This document shows positions 5,535 to 7,103 of a DNA stretch of 7,103 nucleotides, one piece after another; positions within the stretch are counted from its first letter, which is position 1; each line of letters starts with the position of its first letter. Origin of the DNA: Anaerolineales bacterium (GTDB taxonomy: Bacteria; Chloroflexota; Anaerolineae; 4572-78; NAK82); assembly GCA_024643945.1 (NCBI GenBank), contig JAHELX010000325.1, positions 1 to 7,103 of the forward strand. Direction: 5' to 3'. Both the position numbers and the translations under genes were made by a program. The notes under the pieces were generated by a model. The model did not search any database. It was not told where the DNA came from and saw only the letters and a program-made list of their open reading frames with translations.

Positions 5535-6746
5535 GTGGAAGATCAAACACTATGTCTCTGGCGCTTTGTCCGGTTAGACCAATATGCAAGAGCGATGGAC
5601 CCTGCCAGGGAGGCCGTGCGTGAGGGGATACTGGGGCTCCTCGACCATCTACAGAAGTCAGAAGTAGCCAGCGAAGCATTTCTGATGCGGACAGACCTGG
5701 CGTCTGTACCGGCGTACCTTATGGAACGGGTCGCGGCGCAACCTGATTGGACCGTGCAGACTCCGGCATTAAACCAGGCACTAGGGGCGTGGACCAGAGA
5801 GAAGCAGCCAGCCAGTCCAATTCAAGTGGTGATTGGCGCCCCCCACAGTGGCGTCTCTACAGCCCTGGCTGCCTGGGCAAAAGAACTGGGTTGGCGGTTG
5901 GTAGCAGCGCCGACTTATGAACAAATCCTGGAGGGCGGAGGGGACTGGCTGAAGCAATTTTCACACAACCAGGAAAAGCCATTAGTGATCCCCAAGTTTG
6001 AACACCTATACCTGCGGCATCACGCCGGCCTGTCCCTGGTGCGCCGGCTGCTGGACTGGTTATGGAGCACCAAACGCCGCTGCCTGATCGGATGCGACAG
6101 TTGGGCCTGGGCCTATCTCACCCGGGCATTACAAATTGACACACTGGTACCCCACCCGATCACGCTGGCAGCTTTTGACTATGAGCACCTGCGAGTCTGG
6201 CTGCAGGAACTGGCCTCTCATTCAGAGCGGTTTGTGTTCAGGCAAACTGACAACGGCCATTTTGTGCTACCGCCTGCAGTCAGCGCGGAAAGCGGAGAAA
6301 TAGAGGAAGTGGCCGATTACCTGAGACACCTGGCCGCGTTCAGTCGAGGCATCCCGGGAGTGGCATGGGCAACCTGGCGATACAGCTTGCAGTATGGAAT
6401 CGACGAATCCGTTCAAGCGAAGGCCCAGGAGACCGCGGAGCAGGATCAACACCTGACCTTGTGGGTAAAAGCCTGGTCCCAACTGAATCTACCCGAGTTG
6501 CCGCGACCAGTGACCCAGCCGCACTTATTTGTTTTGCACGCGCTGCTGCTCCACGGCGGTCTGACTACAAAGGGATTGGCCCAGGTGTTACCGCTCTCGG
6601 CGACGGAGGTGATAGAAAGCATCCACCGCCTGGGTCCAGCCGGGCTGATCGAGAGTGCTGGGGATAGGTATCGGGTGACCGCCATGAGTTACCCTGTGGT
6701 GCGCAAGATTCTGTCCCAGGAAGGTTATCTGGTAGACGCAATTTAG
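5535..6746 (+). CDS. P-loop-like ATPase with degenerate Walker A and C-terminal winged helix, function unknown
   Basis: A 403-residue protein from GTG at 5535, chosen because GGAG lies five to six bases upstream; a TTG at 5514 is in frame but has no ribosome site. Residues 97-115 read QVVIGAPHSGVSTALAAWA, a strand-loop-helix shaped exactly like a Walker A (GxxxxGxST) but with valine 107 in place of the essential lysine. A second strand, PLVIPKFEHLYL (149-160), sits where Walker B belongs and ends in E156. CLIGCDSWAWAYL (183-195) resembles the sensor-1 strand, and LAAFDYEHLRVWL (211-223) the typical following segment. Residues about 330-395 (LFVLHALLLHGGLTTKGLAQ, then ATEVIESIHRLGPAGLIESA) form a probable winged-helix domain. 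The N-terminal 90 residues are helical and unassigned. The shape recalls AAA/Cdc6-like or STAND proteins, but ATP hydrolysis is doubtful. It is cotranscribed with the channel gene 9 bases downstream, which suggests a cytoplasmic regulator or adaptor of that channel. Confidence 0.75.
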   Translation: MEDQTLCLWRFVRLDQYARAMDPAREAVREGILGLLDHLQKSEVASEAFLMRTDLASVPAYLMERVAAQPDWTVQTPALNQALGAWTREKQPASPIQVVIGAPHSGVSTALAAWAKELGWRLVAAPTYEQILEGGGDWLKQFSHNQEKPLVIPKFEHLYLRHHAGLSLVRRLLDWLWSTKRRCLIGCDSWAWAYLTRALQIDTLVPHPITLAAFDYEHLRVWLQELASHSERFVFRQTDNGHFVLPPAVSAESGEIEEVADYLRHLAAFSRGIPGVAWATWRYSLQYGIDESVQAKAQETAEQDQHLTLWVKAWSQLNLPELPRPVTQPHLFVLHALLLHGGLTTKGLAQVLPLSATEVIESIHRLGPAGLIESAGDRYRVTAMSYPVVRKILSQEGYLVDAI

Positions 6747-6755
6747 GAGGTTGAG

Positions 6756-7103
6756 ATGAACAGTGCAGCGACCCTACCTCAGTTGTTCAAGAACCTCGAT
6801 CAGATCGATTGGATAAGAATCGTCTTGATCTTTGTGATTGCCTGGTTATTGACCAGCCGGGTCGAAAGATTCATGCCTCGCCTGGCGGACAGAGTTCCGG
6901 GGCCTATGCGGCTGTATATCTTACCCTCGGTCCCCTTGCTGAGGCTATTCATCTTGATACCGACGATGGCCCTGATCATTTTGCAGATCATCAACCCTGG
7001 CTTTGACAGTCTGGTGGCCATTTTAGGAGCTGTTGGCCTGGCGATGGGTTTTGCATTCAAGGATTATGTAAGCAGCCTGGTTGCCGGCATCGTGGCCATC
7101 TCT
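6756..7103 (+). CDS. MscS-family mechanosensitive ion channel, N-terminal part
   Basis: Partial: 116 codons from ATG at 6756 to the window end. AGGAGG (6745-6750) lies five bases upstream and overlaps the stop of the preceding gene, so coupling is tight. Helix 1 is about residues 19-33 (WIRIVLIFVIAWLLT), and helix 2 about 55-79 (ending TMALIILQII). The pore-lining helix 3 shows the family hallmark GAVGLAMGFAFKDYVSSLVA (91-110), with the small-residue pattern and the KDY that follows it in MscS proteins. MscS channels open under membrane tension to release solutes; some members are gated by ligands or bound domains. The beta domain and C-terminal cage, and any fused regulatory domain, are outside the window. 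Confidence 0.9.
   Translation, partial: MNSAATLPQLFKNLDQIDWIRIVLIFVIAWLLTSRVERFMPRLADRVPGPMRLYILPSVPLLRLFILIPTMALIILQIINPGFDSLVAILGAVGLAMGFAFKDYVSSLVAGIVAIS

Noticed and set aside
6446..6685. Minus- and plus-strand short frames inside the P-loop-like gene and the MscS gene
   Set aside because: They overlap well-supported genes entirely and lack ribosome sites or recognisable motifs.

Overview
The window looks like bacterial chromosomal DNA from a GC-rich organism, probably an anaerobic or environmental lineage. A Chloroflexota-type bacterium is my best guess. It rests on the mix of an MttB-family methyltransferase, a methylaspartate ammonia-lyase-like enzyme, frequent GTG/TTG starts and short palindromic intergenic repeats, and it is not proven by the sequence. 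No rRNA, tRNA, CRISPR array or transposase was seen.

Left part (1-3190, minus strand): three genes read in one direction, transcribed in the order zinc alcohol dehydrogenase (3190-2165), methylaspartate ammonia-lyase-like enzyme (2129-678, with an unusual internal insert of about 54 residues) and the N-terminal third of a trimethylamine-methyltransferase (MttB) family protein (496 to beyond base 1). The first two genes are 35 bases apart. The 181-base gap before the methyltransferase holds a long imperfect inverted repeat. Together they suggest a catabolic cluster that breaks C-N bonds and moves a methyl group to a corrinoid protein, but the substrate cannot be read from the sequence.

Middle (3191-5534): an 89-bp palindromic MITE-like element (3242-3330) separates the dehydrogenase gene from a small cysteine-rich lipoprotein gene (3869-3327, minus). 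The element's edge supplies the lipoprotein stop codon. A well-formed promoter with an overlapping palindromic operator follows, and drives a PadR-family repressor gene (4071-4439) that overlaps a gene for a three-helix membrane protein (4439-5056). This segment is visibly richer in A+T than the left part. A stretch of nearly 480 bases after it has no confident gene, only a possible short minus-strand ORF or gene remnant.

Right part (5535-7103, plus strand): a 403-residue protein with a P-loop-like fold lacking the Walker A lysine and a probable C-terminal winged helix. It is followed 9 bases later by the start of an MscS-type mechanosensitive channel gene that runs off the window. This tight pair is a strong candidate for an uncharacterised two-component module. 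Two real genes at the window edges (methyltransferase and channel) are partial because they have no stop inside the window.
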